DNA from: Aselliscus stoliczkanus
Lineage: Eukaryota; Chordata; Mammalia; Chiroptera; Hipposideridae
Assembly: GCA_033961575.1 (NCBI GenBank)
Contig: CM066728.1
Location: 100,268,852 to 100,332,851 of the forward strand
Reading direction: 5' to 3'
Length of the DNA: 64,000 bases
The notes under the pieces are model-generated. The model was not told the origin of the DNA and made no database searches. It was given only the letters and a program-made list of their open reading frames with translations. Shown in pieces: positions 35,179 to 47,285 of the stretch. Position 1 is the stretch's first letter. Each line of letters starts with the position of its first letter. The position numbers and the translations under genes were made by a program.

Positions 35179-38100
35179 TTGATTCTTAGAGGAAAAAAAG
35201 TTTGAAATATCTTACTGAAATTTGTTAGGAATAGTTCTCGGCTTTCAGTTGGCAGTAAGTTGGTACAAGAACACAGAAGGTCTGCGTTGAAGGGCCCATC
35301 ATTGATGTCTTAAATTAAGAACATGCAGATTATGACCTGCTGAGTGAGGAGGCACAAGCCACTCACCTGGTCTGCAGGTAGCTCCCTCAGCATTTGAACT
35401 CCCACTCCAGAGAAGTGAAAGCCCCAGGATCATTTTACTGGAAGGCAGGAGGAAGGACAGTGCTCCATCCCAGGATAAGATAGAGAGCAGGGTAGCACGC
35501 ACTTGTTCCTTAAGTGTTTGGGGCTTGGATCGTGGACTTTGGGGGAGCTCAACTCTAAGTGGTTATTTTAAAAGGTGCCCTGGGAAAAGCAAAGTGGCAA
35601 CTTGTTGGAATCTTAAACTCAGGTCCTTATTTAATGTCCAGGCTCTGGGTGTGAGCAGGGATGTCATGATGTAAAATACCTACTCAGAAACTCAAATAGG
35701 TGTTTTCTCATCACAAGGTCACCCACACAGATACTATTTTATTAAACATAAAGTTGTTATAGGTATTTTTAAAATTATGTGACTAATTTAGAGTATTTAT
35801 ATTGTTTCCCATATTTCTTTTTTGATCATATGTATCATTATTGTTCATATAATAAGAGTACCGAAGTGCAATATATTCACCCCTCTTTGGATGACTTGTT
35901 TCTATTTTTACAATTTAATATTTTGTATAGGAATTCCTATTAGTAAAACACAAAAGATCAATTTCAGGTTAAAATAGGAACTGGCCTCAAGGAAAAAAAT
36001 TAATCATTGTTGTATTAGGGGGTATGCAATATCTTTTCCACATTTCTAATACCTTGTAGGACTGTTTAGTTCTCCTTTCATTGTTCTCACTCTGTTCCAT
36101 TAATAGGTCTTAATTTTACCTCAATGGCTAAACTGACAAAATCATCAAGGGTTCACTGAAAACAATTTTGTTAACAGTCTGTTAAAACAAAGGATCATCT
36201 GAAGCAGGCAACCTTGCTGCCGAATTTATTTTCAGACATTTTAGAGAATGTCGGCTCCAACTATAGCTATAATTTTAACTTCCCATTGACTGTCATTTGA
36301 AAATATATAAAAAAAAAAATGCTATTTGTAAATTCTCCATTAAAGGTTTAAAGATTATACATTTCAACATATTCAACTGACAACTCCTGCTTTACTGCAC
36401 ATAAAAATGATCATGCATTGAAAAGAAATAAACAATTTATGAACTGTAAAACACAAAATAAATTGTGTTCCTTAAGTCATGTTTCAGAAAGTCAAATGGA
36501 ATTTAAAAGATAACATAAATAATAGGTTAATATTATATATTATAATGACACAGTAAAATAGTAAGCAATAGAATTATTTTAACATGTTAAAAAGTAAGCA
36601 TATTTCTTTAGTAAACACTCCAATCTATTCTTATACATTTACAGATTGAGATGTATTTTTTAATTTATAAGTAAAAATTCAAATACAGTCCACATTTGGC
36701 TTTAAAAACTGAATGACCTTTAAAACCCTTTATTTTTCAGATTCCAGTTTATGGTATTTTGAAATTCTAGTTGATGTTCAAAATATAATCTTTTTATATA
36801 TAAGATATGACATTGAATATATAAAAGGTAATTGCTTTTTTAAAACTATACATGGAATTATGAAACAAACAAAAATGAATGATCTCCTAACAATAATTTA
36901 AATAAAATGGCAACCTAGATGAGTCTGTCTCAGTATATACAAACTATGCTTCTTGTTAGTAAAAATAAATTTCTGTAATTGTGAAAAAAGAAACAGATAA
37001 CTTCGAAAATATAATACTGAGCAAAACAGTTATGATTCTTTCTCTAAATCATTAGAAATTTAAGTGCAAAATTCATGTTTACAAGTCAAATTCTAAATAT
37101 CTAAAGAGAAAAAAATTCAGGACATTGTTGGTGTAATAAATGATCAGTGGGTGGTCTTTGTGTGGGGTGCAAAAGGCTCATTACTTTGTTTTAGAGGACA
37201 AACTGCTTATTAATGTTTTTAGAGTTCCTTGAACACTTTAATGGTGTTTCCTAGCCTTCCACAATGTGATCTCAACCTTAGTTTCAAGTAATGCTTTGTT
37301 CCATTTCTCAAGAACAGTGACTCCAAACAGTGATTTCCAAATACTCATAAGAACCGAGCCAATGCCCAAAGATGATGACTCTGTAAGTCTAGGTTGAGGG
37401 TCCAGAATTTGCATTTGGGGCCCTCCAAAGCATGTGGTAAGCAGGGTATGTTTACAAGTTATGATTTTTAAGGGTTAAACTACCTTGAAAAGCCAAAGTA
37501 CACATTTTCTTTTATAGAATTAAATGTATTCAATAGCATGTTAGCGCTCTGGGCATATAAATGCAATTACAGGTTTATAAAGATAAAATGCACCCAATGA
37601 CATCTTTATAACTCACAAAATACAATTAAATTTCACATGTCTCCTTTCTCTTTCCTGTGTTAGGGAAAGCTTATACATAGTAAAATGTACTCCATGATGA
37701 TGCATATGTATCTTCTGTTCTTGTTTTCCTAGGGCAGTATTTCGAAGATAGCAGAGATCACATATTAATGAAAATTTTTTTGTTGCTTCTTTCCAAGTTT
37801 TCATACCTTCACTCTTATCACAATGAGTGTATATTAATGCCATGTTGTCACAGTGTTAATACTTCAGAAAGTTTAGATACAAACTATTTTTTAGACTGAA
37901 GTGAAACAGTGAGATGAATCGTTGTATTTTGTATATTTAGTTTCTACTTCCACCATTTATAGCAATAATTCAACCTATTATTCTAGTTCACAAAGTACTC
38001 GATATATTTACAGTTTTAAAAAATGTGTATTATTTCTTTATATTATATAATTGATTTTATTTAAGTATCCCTAGAAAATTAAATTTTTTGATATAACTTT

Positions 38101-38240
38101 TGAAATAAAACATCCACAAGAGAATGTGGTTTATATTTTATGTATATATTTTGTAATAAACATGTATTTATTACTAAATTACATCTGTCCCAATGTTATA
38201 TACTGTTAAATCACAAACACTCAACTAATTTTTGAAGTGT
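35179..38240. other. Unassigned sequence
   Basis: 35230-35660 is somewhat richer in GC but not assignable. A weak MER5-like block ('ggtccagaatttgcatttgg', 'ggccctccaaagcatgtggt') lies near 37395-37440. The rest is AT-rich with no recognised element. Confidence 0.45.
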
Positions 38241-38242
38241 TT

Positions 38243-38866
38243 TGTAACTTTTCAATTACAGTTGATATACAATATCATATTAGTTTCACATGTACAACAT
38301 AGTGGTTAGAAATTTATGTAACTTATGAAGTGATCACTCCAATAAACCTAGTACCCACCCGACACCATACATATTACTATATTATTGATTATATTCCCTA
38401 TGCTATATATCACTGTGACTATTTTGTAACTATCAATTTGTATTTCTTAATCCTTTCTCTTTTTTTACCGACTCCCCAAAACCCTTTCCACTTGGCAACT
38501 ATCAAAATGTTCTCTGTATCTATGAGTTTGTTTTTGTTTTGTTTGTTCATTTATTTTGTTCTTTAGATTCCACATATTAGTGAAATCATATCGCATTTGT
38601 ATTTCTCAGTCTGACTTAACTCTACTCAGGACAATACTCTCTGGGTCCATCCATATTGTTGCAGATGGAACACAATTACATTTTTTATGGCTGAGTAATG
38701 TTCCGTTGTATTCCATCCATTCATCCATTCATGGACACCCAGGTTGCCTCCATATCTTGGCTGTTGTAAATAATGCTACAATGAACATATGTATACACAA
38801 GACCCTTTAAAGTAGCATTTTTGTTTGTTTGTTTTTTATAAATACCCAGAAGTGAAATTAGTGGGG
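38243..38866 (-). pseudogene. LINE-1 ORF2 C-terminal end and 3'UTR
   Basis: Reverse complement of the L1 'cttctgggtatttata' to 'caatatggatggaccca' C-terminal block, then 'ggaatctaaagaacaaaata' and the 3'UTR ('gcatagggaatataatcaat', 'gttgtacatgtgaaactaat'). Confidence 0.85.
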
Positions 38867-38867
38867 T

Positions 38868-39125
38868 GTCTTTGTCTCTTGTTAGATGTTTGTTTTAAAG
38901 TCTATTGTGTCTGTATAAGGATTGCCACCTTAGCTTTTTTTTTTTTTGCATTTCTATTTTACTGAAATATCTTTTTCCATCACTCTAATTTCAGTATGTG
39001 TGTGTGTCTTTCCATCTGAAGTGAGTCTCTTGTAGGCAGCATATGTAAGGGTCTTATTTTCTTATCCATTCAGCCATCTTACAACTTTTGACTGCAGCAT
39101 TTAATCCAATTATATTTAAATTAAT
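38868..39125 (-). pseudogene. LINE-1 ORF2 endonuclease N-terminus, truncated
   Basis: ORF2p begins with an APE-type endonuclease. The minus strand here reads LNIIGLNAA..., then a damaged MAEWIRK and ICCLQETHF, the start of that domain including the catalytic-site QETH motif. A stop interrupts it (after WIRK) and the domain ends at the deletion junction near 38867. The reverse transcriptase and most of the endonuclease are absent. Confidence 0.75.
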
Positions 39126-39189
39126 TGTTGATAGGTATGTAGTTAATTCCATTTTATTATTCATGTTTTTGATATTTTCTTTTTTTCTT

Positions 39190-40083
39190 CATAAAAAATC
39201 CCCCTTAACATTTCTTGTAATGCTGATTTGGTGATGAACTCCTTTAGCTTTTTCTTGTCTGGGAAGCTCTTTATTTGTCCTTAGATTCTAAAAGATGGCT
39301 TCACTGAGTAGAGTAATCTTGGTTGTAGGTCTTTACTTTTCATCACTTTCAATATTTTGTGCTACTTTCAATATTTTGTGCTAGTCCCTCCTGCTCTGCA
39401 GTTTCTGTTGAGAAATCAGTTGATGGTCTTAGGGTAGCTCTGTTGTAAGTAGCTAACTGCTTTTCTCCTGCTGCTTTTAAGATTCTGCTTTTATCTTTAA
39501 CTTTTGGCATTTTTATTGTGATGTGTCTTGGTGTTGGTCTCTTTGGGTTCATCTTGTTTGGGACTCTGTGCTTCCTGGGCTTGTATATGTATTTCCATTG
39601 CCAGGTTAGGGATATTTCCCATCATTATTTCTTCAAATAGGTTTTCAATCCCTTGTTTTCTCTCTTCTCCTTTTGGTACCCATATGATGTGAATGTTGGT
39701 ATGTTTGACATTGCCCCGGAGGCCCCTTTAACTCTCTCATATTTTTGGATTTTTTTCTTTTTGCTGTACTCACTGGATATTTTTTTCTGCGAGCTTATTT
39801 TCCAAATCACTGCTTTGATCCTTTACTTCATCTAATCTTCTATTGATTCCCTTTATTTCAATGTAGTAGTCTTCATTTCTGACTCGTTCTTTTTTATGTT
39901 TCCTATCTCCATTTTTAATGTTTCCTATCTCTTTGCTGATGTTTACCTGAGATCATTGAGCATCTTTATAACCACTGTTTGGAACTCTACATTTGGTAGC
40001 TTGCTTGTCTCCATTTTGTTGAGCTCTTTTTTTCTGGAATTTTGTTGTTCTCTCACTTGGGACATATTTCTTTGTCTCCCCAT
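39190..40083 (-). pseudogene. LINE-1 ORF1 pseudogene (RNA-binding chaperone)
   Basis: In active LINE-1s ORF1p is a trimeric coiled-coil RNA-binding protein that coats LINE-1 RNA. Here the likely start ATG is at 40083 (peptide begins MGRQRNMSQVREQQ). The frame reaches an early stop near 39948. A frame at 39625-39810 covers coiled-coil-like charged sequence. The frame at 39349-39552 contains NPKRPTPRHITIKMPKVKDK, the conserved RNA-recognition part. The C-terminal domain ('LKTYNQDYS', then 'FPDKQKL'-like) follows out of frame to about 39190. At least two frame breaks; not functional. Confidence 0.8.
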
Positions 40084-41512
40084 TTTGGTTGCCTCCGTGT
40101 TTACTTCTACATATTAAGTAGAGCTACTATGTCTCCTGGTTTTAGTAGAGTGCCCTTATGTAGTAGCTTCCCTGTGGGACCCAGTAGCATAGTCCCCCTT
40201 GTCACCTGAGCTGGGTGCTGCAGGTGTGTCCCTAGTGTGGGTTGTGTGTGCCCTCCTGTTGTAGTTGAGCCTTGGTTGATGTTTACATGTCAGTGGGAGG
40301 GACTGACCCTTGGGCTGATGGGTTGTGAGGACTGGCCATGACTGCACTGGAGGAGCTGTGGTGCAGGGCCTGACCCTACAGAGCAGGATTCACTTTAGCG
40401 GGGCTCTGGTACCTGCTCAATCTTCCCTTTGAGTATCTTATTTGTGGAAATGGTTAGGTCATGCTCTAGTGTATTCTGAAGCTTACCGCTGGGTGTACTG
40501 GTTTAGGGGCCTCTTTGGAGGGATTCTGTTGCAGGCCAAGGTCAGTCACTGCCTATGTCCTGTCTGGAGCCACTTGGTATGAGTTACAAAGTGATCTGCA
40601 GATGGCTACCTCTTGTGCTGGGCTTAGAGGTGCCCGGGAGAGGATAAGCTATTAACCAAGGCCAGGCTTGGAGCTGCTTAGTAAGTGGTATGTGGAATGC
40701 CCAGGACAGGTGATACTTTTTAGGAGGTTGTGAATCTTTGAGAGATTTTAGAAAAGCCTTTAGATGAGCCACAACAGACCAGTGGAAAAGGCTTGGGTGG
40801 GCCAGGAATTTGGGTGGGGTGGGATCTCAGGGAATCACCTGGGTACTATGAATGAATGGTGTTAGCCATGGTGATGGTGATTCAGATATGATGCCTGTCT
40901 AATGATATTGGGAGCCCAGGAGGGCACAACAAGGAACAATGGCATCTGCTAACCCTTCTGTCTGGATGAAAGCTATCCCACCTCCCCTCACCCTCAGACC
41001 AGACACTTCAGCTCCTTCCCCTATGTCCCTGGCACCTTTGAAGCTGCTGCCCTAGCATGGAGCTCAGAGTGAGTGAGTCCATCAGTGTGTAAGCCCATGT
41101 ACGGGCCCTTTAAGAGGAACACCCAGGACTCCAGGTGCCCTCCATTCACTCAGCCACAATCTCCACTGGTTTTCACAGTCAGAAGTTGTAGGAACTTTTC
41201 TTTCTGGCACTGGATCCCTGAGCTAGGGAGCCTAATGTGGAACTGGAACCCCTGGCTCCTCCAGGGAGGACCGCTACAGCCGAGATATCTCTCCCAATTT
41301 TTAACTGCAACATATGGGTGTGGGACCAGCCCATTCTGTGTCTCCACCCCTTCTATCAAGCCCAACATGGCTTCTTCTATATGTGCTTAGTTATAGGACT
41401 TCTGTTCAGCTAGACTTCAGGTGATTTGTAACGATGGCTGCTCTGTAGTTGTAATTTTCATGTGGTCACAAGGGGAGGCAAGCACAGTGTTTCCCTACTC
41501 TGCCATCCTAGC

Positions 41513-41885
41513 TGAAAGCCTCAACTGAGTAAATGTAAAGATCTATTTATTTTATTCAACGATTTATGAATAAGGTAGCATCCCATCTAGCAAATAGAAA
41601 GGAGCTCCATTGAGCTATAGGAAAAGCTTTTAAAGGCAGAAAAGGGGTGGAAAAAAAGAAATTCTAAGTAAAAAAATGTGTTGTTTGAGGCATGGTTGCT
41701 CTCCTAAGGGGAACAGAAGGGGTCTAGCACATGGAATATCTTTCTAGTGCTGACCAGGTAATTCCAGATTGAGCGGTTAAAGGTTACATTCCTGGGAAGC
41801 TGAAACCGCAATAGGTTAAATATTAAATTGTGGTTTGCTGACATGGGGCTTGGTACAAGTGACTCCATTTTGTGCCTGTTGTAGC
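41513..41885 (-). mobile_element. 3' LTR of the endogenous retrovirus
   Basis: Collinear with 50780-51165 from 'tcaactgagtaaat' through 'cccatctagcaaata', 'ttgagctatag', 'aggggaacagaaggg', 'gtgctgaccaggtaatt', 'cattcctgggaag' and 'cttggtacaagtgactcca'. It has 11 bp more than the other LTR near 41570. Its U3 start merges into the TCTCTG microsatellite. Confidence 0.9.
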
Positions 41886-42003
41886 TCTCTCTGTCTCTCT
41901 CTCTGTCTCTCTGTCTTTGTCTCTGTCTCTGTCTCTCTGTCTCTCTCTCTCTGTCTCTCTCTCTGTCTCTCTCTCTGTCTCTCTCTCTCTCTCTCTGTCT
42001 CTC
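41886..42003. repeat. TCTCTG-type microsatellite at the LTR boundary
   Basis: About 118 bp of TCTC/TCTG units; on the retroviral coding strand it is pure purine plus C (GAGACA). It lies exactly where the polypurine tract and U3 start should meet. Confidence 0.9.
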
Positions 42004-42019
42004 AACAATCTTCCCACTT

Positions 42020-42142
42020 TTTTTTTTTTTTTATTTTTTTTTTTTTTTGAGGGCAGTGTCCCTGGCCCTCATATGTGGGACCGAACCAGGGCCGCTGGCT
42101 TCCCAAGCCAGCGCTTAACCACTGCGCCACTCAGCCGGCCCC
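42020..42142 (-). mobile_element. Short tRNA-derived SINE (type A), copy 4, inside the ERV
   Basis: T-rich tail, 'gagggcagtgtccctggccc', B-box complement 'gggaccgaacc', ending CAGCCGGCCCC. Flanks CCCACTTTT on the left and CCACTTTT on the right look like a target duplication. Confidence 0.9.
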
Positions 42143-42159
42143 CCACTTTTGATCATGAC

Positions 42160-43600
42160 TCTCAGCTTCACTGAGGGTCGTGATAAAATTTAAGGCATGG
42201 GCACCACTCTCAGTGAACACTCTGTAATTCTTGCAGCTTTACAGATTTTGTTGGCTCCTTCTGTGGTGTTCATGGCTTATGATATTTTGTTGTAGTTGTT
42301 GTTTTAATCCCTGTGTCTTTGCAGGTCATGGCTTCAGTTTCTCATTTCTTAAGTCGGTCATTCCTTTTATTCTTTTTCTGACATACCAGTCTTAGGGAGA
42401 TCATTTGCTTGGTGGTTAAGGGCTGTGGACATGCATTTAAAGATTTTGAGAGGATACAACACATTTAACACATGCTAATTATAAACAGGATTATTCCCAA
42501 TGTATGGAGTGTACTTTGGAAGTGTGGTTCCTAAGACCCAAACCAATCATAGTCAAAAAAGTCAAAGAAAGACCCTGCTGAAGGAGTTACCTTTTGAAGC
42601 TAAATGGCTTGCTCAGTGATCTTTTATAATCAAATGTCACCTTCTCCAAAGGGCTAATCCAGGTGTAGAGGTGGTGTTGGCCACAGCAAGGGCTCCCCTA
42701 TTATCAAGAACAACTTTGGCCAGAGAGCCTAAGGATCTTTGTTGGGCAGGTAATGTCCTAGAAATAGATCCTGCAATGTTATCAAGAGTTAAGGAGGGCT
42801 TGCCAAGTGGCTCAGTTGGTTAAGAGCTCGCTCAAGAGTGTGAGCTGAGCTCTGAGCAACAGCAGTACGATGCCCAGCCCGAGCTGAGCTGCCAACAGGT
42901 GGCAGGATGGCTCAGCTAAAATAAAAATAAAAAAAATTTAAAAATTTAAAAAAGAAAGAGTTTTAAGGAGAGCTTTCTGATCATGGCTGCATTTATATTT
43001 TCTCCTAAACACAAAAGTGTGGCCATGCCAATGGAAGCAAATTCTAAATCATGAATGCATCCTGTTAGGTGCTTCCTAAGGTGATGCCGTAAATCCATGG
43101 GAGTGGACTAATGGGGTATCTGACTTCATTTGTGGAAAGTGAGAGGTGTAGTTAGATAACCTAAGAGGCATTGCCTGCCTGTGTCCTAGTTACCTAGGCA
43201 TTGATAGGAACAAGAAGAATAGTAACGGCCACAGATAAAGACAAATGCTCTCAGGGCACAAACTCTTCCTGTTGAGGAAGTGTTGTTAATGGTTAATTTG
43301 CAGGAATGACTGTGTTTATTCATTCTAGCTTGGGGTCAGTCAGGATTTCAGCACTTAGAGGAAGAAAATCTGCTAGCCTGAAATGAAGAGTTGTTATAAA
43401 TACCTTGTAAAGATATCTGGGTGCTGCTGTGAGATCTCTTGGTGAGTGGGGGATCTTGAAAACATGGGAGTGCAAGTGTTCTCAGGCTTATGTAAGTATT
43501 TGTGTCTAATTGGACACATACTGTTATAATCAGAGAAAGGTAAAAACAAGGCACAGGATGGTCTTATAGTAAAAGTTGATTTCTGTAAGAGACTTCTAAG
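42160..43600 (-). pseudogene. Retroviral env remnant
   Basis: Env would encode the surface and transmembrane envelope proteins. In scattered frames on the minus strand I see CGRYYSSC-like surface-subunit sequence near 43200-43240 and, near 42640-42760, an LGSLAKVVLDNRGALA stretch resembling the transmembrane heptad and immunosuppressive region. The cysteines expected just after it are not seen. Multiple stops; a SINE interrupts it at 42797-42954. No open env frame exists. Confidence 0.55.
42797..42954 (+). mobile_element. tRNA-derived SINE (type C), copy 1, inside the ERV
   Basis: The head 'ggcttgccaagtggctcagt' 'tggttaagagct' is followed by a body different from types A and B: 'gagctgagctctgagcaaca', 'gcccagcccgagctgagctg', 'ggatggctcagctaaaa', then an A-rich tail. 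Likely target duplication AAGAGTTAAGGAG (42784-42796) and AAAGAGTTTTAAGGAG (42955-42970), with a 2-bp difference. Confidence 0.85.
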
Positions 43601-43889
43601 GGGAGTAAATCATAGTTTGCAGTGACCTTGGAAATAGAAGAGAAATTTGTCACAGGGGGTTCAGGAGGTTTCTAGAATCATGAATGGATCAGAATCTTTA
43701 ATGGCAAATCTAGCCCTCTGAAGGGTTACCTACCTCCCTTAGCAGGGGCCTGAGAGATGTGGATGAGGTTGTAATCTTTCCAATCTGATGCCAGAGAAAA
43801 ATAGAGGAAGAGAAGAAGAAAGGGTTTCATGTTTAGTTAAAGTACAAAATCTTGTTCCAGTGTCTTGGTTGAAACCAGACCACCTCAAT

Positions 43890-44170
43890 GCCAGCTGCGT
43901 GCCTTCCTCACCAATTTGATTTGGATATGTCCAACACTGTACCAAACCAGACATCAGGTGGAGCCTTCTTTAGCTGTGAGATAGATATCCAAGGCTCAAT
44001 GCCTTCTAGTTCCGCAGCAGTGTCAGTGGTCAGCAGCACTTGTAAGGTTTCTTTCAATAGGGCTCGAGGGCTGTTTCATCCTGATGATATTTCTAGAATA
44101 CCCCGTTACCAGGTTCTAGATGGAGACCAACAGGATCCTGTGAATCAGGATCCAGGAAAGCTTCTTTAAC
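43890..44170 (-). pseudogene. Integrase C-terminal domain remnant
   Basis: Minus-strand frames carry the gammaretroviral integrase C-terminal pattern: an LEPGN-like motif, TALEPYWKGPY (the GPY motif), and a downstream pol-terminal segment through WSGFNQDTGTRF. Frameshifts separate it from the catalytic core. Confidence 0.6.
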
Positions 44171-44398
44171 TTCTTTACAATAGGCTTTAGCACAATACAT
44201 TAGAGATTTAGAGTAGCTGGTCATACTGGCATGACACAACAAAGGATCAGCAGAAAGTTTTATAGCAGTACGTATTGGTCTACTAGTGCCTGTCTCATGT
44301 GAAGTGAGTGTATGTTTCCCAAAGAGGGGATACTGTGAATAGTCAGTAAGGTCAGAGACAATGGCTTAGGCCAAGGGAATTCAGTAGTTTCAGCAAGT

Positions 44399-44734
44399 TT
44401 ATAGATTGTAAGAGTGAATCCCAGTCGTTCTTTCAACCTTACCTGATAATTGAGGATAGTAGTGATGGCTATAAACCCAGGAGCTTTGCAAAGCCTTCAT
44501 TAAGCCTTGTATGATTTTCCTGGTGAAGTGGGTGCCTTGATCACTGGAAGTTATAGAAGGTATATTGCAAGTTGTTGTCTGCTCTGCCGCAGAGCAAGGA
44601 TTCAACCAATTCAGAAAACATACACACACCAGCAAGAACACACTGATAACCCATATTAAGTGGCAGCTGAATGAAGTCCAGCTGTAGGTGCTCACAGGAA
44701 CCAGAGGAAGGGGGTTCGAAACCTCTGGGAACAC
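44399..44734 (-). pseudogene. Integrase catalytic core remnant
   Basis: Integrase joins viral DNA to host DNA. An open frame of 111 codons carries the second catalytic Asp in SSDQGTHF and the Glu in LSGKVER, with exactly 35 residues between them, the canonical D-35-E spacing. The first catalytic Asp is preserved in LQLDFIQLP (near 44680) but in another frame, so a frameshift lies between. HHYYPQ, typical of the family, precedes the Glu. Confidence 0.85.
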
Positions 44735-45289
44735 AAGTAGTTTTTCAGGATTATGGACTTAAGAGGTCAAATATTGATGATAAGCAGTTTTCACAATTTT
44801 ATACAAGTCCCACCACCAGTGTCATGTCATAATTTGAATCATCTTAAATGTATTATGGTGGGTGAAGGAATGAAAAAACTGAAAAATGGAGTTTGCCAGG
44901 GAGATTGGAAGAATCAAGTGGCCATCTAGTTTCTCAAAGCCCTGATTATTTAATTTACAAACATTGTTTGCCCATCTTAATATCTCTGATTCAAAAGCAG
45001 ACTGTTGACATGTTACAAGGATATCAAGATGGCAAAAGTCTTGTAACCAGAGGGTGTTTTTTTTTGTTTTTTTTTTTTGTGGAAGCAGACTGGGCTGCCT
45101 GCATATGTGCCAGCACCCGTACAGGTTTTATTGGCTGCTGTCTTTGAATGAGAGTCAGCGAAGGCATCTTCCTGAGACTCAGGTTCAGTCTTTTTAATGG
45201 GGGCCTCAATATGGATGACAGCAATCTCAGAAGGTCACAGAATGGCAGTAAGGCAGCAGTGTAGGTGTCCATTTTTGATTGGGGTCTCA

Positions 45290-45570
45290 GTGGACATAAG
45301 AAAGCCTCCTTGTTTCCATAACATCCCCAAATCATGGATGACCCCAGAGATTTATGGGCTATCAGTATAAATCTTAACCATCTGCCCTTTTGATAATTGG
45401 CATGCTCTGGTAATGACATAGAGCTCTGCTTGTTGGGCTGATTTATCTTGTGGGAGATTTCCTCTATCAGGTAGTTTATATTTGGTTTTAACAGTGTGAA
45501 CTTAAAACTTTCCTGCCTCATCTTTACCACATGACCCATCAACAAACAAAATTAGATCAGGGTTAGTCTA
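45290..45570 (-). pseudogene. RNase H domain remnant
   Basis: RNase H degrades the RNA of the RNA-DNA hybrid. The minus strand shows LFVDGSCGK, SAQQAELY and KIYTDS in the correct order and spacing, so the Asp-Glu-Asp metal ligands remain. A stop follows KF near the start and another after TDSP; WKQGGF lies downstream. The 173-codon frame across 45024-45545 is mostly a shifted reading of this region. Confidence 0.8.
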
Positions 45571-46089
45571 AGAGGTGTCTGTTTCACCAGTTAGGGCAGA
45601 GTGTCATGAAATGGGACATTATCACCTCTCAAAGGGCTTGCCTTCCTCAGGCAGAGGTAGTAACTAGCAAGATTGAGAATGTTGCAACAATGTTTCAAAT
45701 GCAGATTGGGTGATGGGTCTGGAAAGATCTCATAGGAGGTTAGGTCTACTTGCAGAGAAATACTGAGTAATTTCAGAATGTACATGATTTAGAGCAGTGC
45801 ATGGAGGTTGAATAAATATCGTTGGCAAAGGTTAAATCTGCTGAGACATCTACTAACTTTGCAGCTGCCGCTGTAGCCTTAATACAGTTGGAAAAGGACT
45901 GAGTCACTGAATCAAGCTACAGGCTACTGTAGGCTATTGGCCTGTGTCTACTGCCACATTCTTGCTTGAACATTTCCAGGGCTTGGTTATCTCTTTCATA
46001 TCCAAATAAGGGGAGATGTTTTGAACAGTTAGTAGGCTCTAGGGCAGACAGTTCTTACAATGTTTGTTTTAGCCTTAAAGGCCTGCTCC

Positions 46090-46990
46090 TGTTGATCTTT
46101 CCAAGGATGGGGCGCAGGGATTGAAATTTTAGTAAATTCATACAGTGAAGAAGCCAATAGAGAAAAAGTAGGAACACATGGTTTGCAATAGCCACCTAGG
46201 CCTCGCAATCCACAAATCTGCGTTTTAGTTGTGGGCCTAGGAAATCCTTGGATGAGTTTAATTCTTTTTTGAAGCTAGCTGGATTCCTTCAGTGCTTAGA
46301 TTATGACCAATGTGATTAACTAGAGAGAATTGTAAATTCTCCTTAGAGGCTTTATGTCCATTTTTATGTAATTGTTGCAACAGATACATGGAATCCTTCA
46401 TGGACACCTCTTTGGCAACTGAGCATCGCAAGAAATGACCTACGTATTGTAAAAAGGTTGATTTCCTGGGAACTTGGAATGCAGTTCAATCCTGATGGAG
46501 CACTTGAGAGAAGTGAGAAGGGGCCTCCATGAACCCTTGGGGCAAAGCTGTTTCATTATATATTTACTTATGACAAGTAAAGGCGCATAGATATTGACGG
46601 TTGGGGACTACAGGAAGGCTGAAAAGGCTGCACAAAGGTCCATGACTAATCCATTTTGAGTCATGTGGAATTTGTGACAAAAGGGTGTTAGGGTTTGAAA
46701 CTAGTGGGTAATGAGAATAACTGTCTTGTTAATAGCACCCAAGTCCTGGACAAATCGCAATCCATGCCCATTACGGTTCCGGACAGGAAAAATCCTGTGA
46801 TAAAAGGGCTAGTGTAGAGACTGATTAACCCCTCTGCGAGTAAGTTTTCTGTTATTGATGTGAGGCCTTATATGGCCTCAGGCTTGAATTTTTATACACT
46901 CTGTATAAAAACTTTTGATTCTCCCAAGGTCCGTATCAGATGAAGTGCACAGGCTTTTAGGCATCTCTGTTAAATTAGAGGACCTTTGTT
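46090..46990 (-). pseudogene. Reverse transcriptase remnant with lost active site
   Basis: Minus-strand fragments in order: SITENLLAEGLI, FVQDLGAINK, MDLCAAF (the motif A region, whose Asp aligns with the first catalytic Asp), CPKGSWR (LPQGFR region), then LQYVGHFLRC in place of the YVDD box (YVGH at 46435-46446), and HNLSTEGIQLASKK and FLGPQLK in the connection region. Both Asp residues of YVDD are replaced, and frame breaks occur throughout. Confidence 0.8.
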
Positions 46991-46999
46991 GGAATTCTT

Positions 47000-47285
47000 T
47001 CTTTTCTATATCAAAGACATATTGAAAAGAACACAAAAGATCAGGTTTGGGTTGATCAGGAAATTCTAAGGTGAGGTCTCCATTGGAGACAAAACATTTT
47101 ATCTTTTTAAATTTAGAAAGGCGATCTCTACCTAATAGATTACCTGGGGCTGTATCACATAGAAAAAAGAATATTTTTCAGCAAAAAGTCCCAAAGTGGG
47201 AAGCATGGCCCCAGTATCTACCTAAATTCTTCAAAGCATTCCATTAATTTTACTTTTAGTTCCCCTTTGGCTGTTTAAGGTTATT
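47000..47285 (-). pseudogene. Retroviral protease remnant
   Basis: The aspartic protease processes Gag-Pol. VDTGAMLPTLGLF is readable on the minus strand with an intact DTGA active site (47207-47218), followed by NLLGRDRLSK and downstream sequence in a shifted frame. Stops occur before VDTGA and between the blocks. Confidence 0.75.

Larger units (their letters stand above)
38243..41512 (-). mobile_element. LINE-1 with 5' region, ORF1 and internally deleted ORF2
   Basis: Read on the minus strand: 5' region from about 41512 to 40084 (GC-richer, no long frame); ORF1 40083 to about 39190; start of ORF2 at 39125-38868; then, joined abruptly near 38866, the ORF2 C-terminal end and L1MA/L1MB-like 3'UTR down to about 38243. 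Most of the reverse transcriptase is missing. This retroposon is dead; it looks ancient, with frameshifts and stops. Confidence 0.85.

Noticed and set aside
45024..45545. 173-codon minus-strand frame, the longest in the window
   Set aside because: A shifted reading across the decayed RNase H region of the ERV; the true domain frame is a different one and is interrupted.
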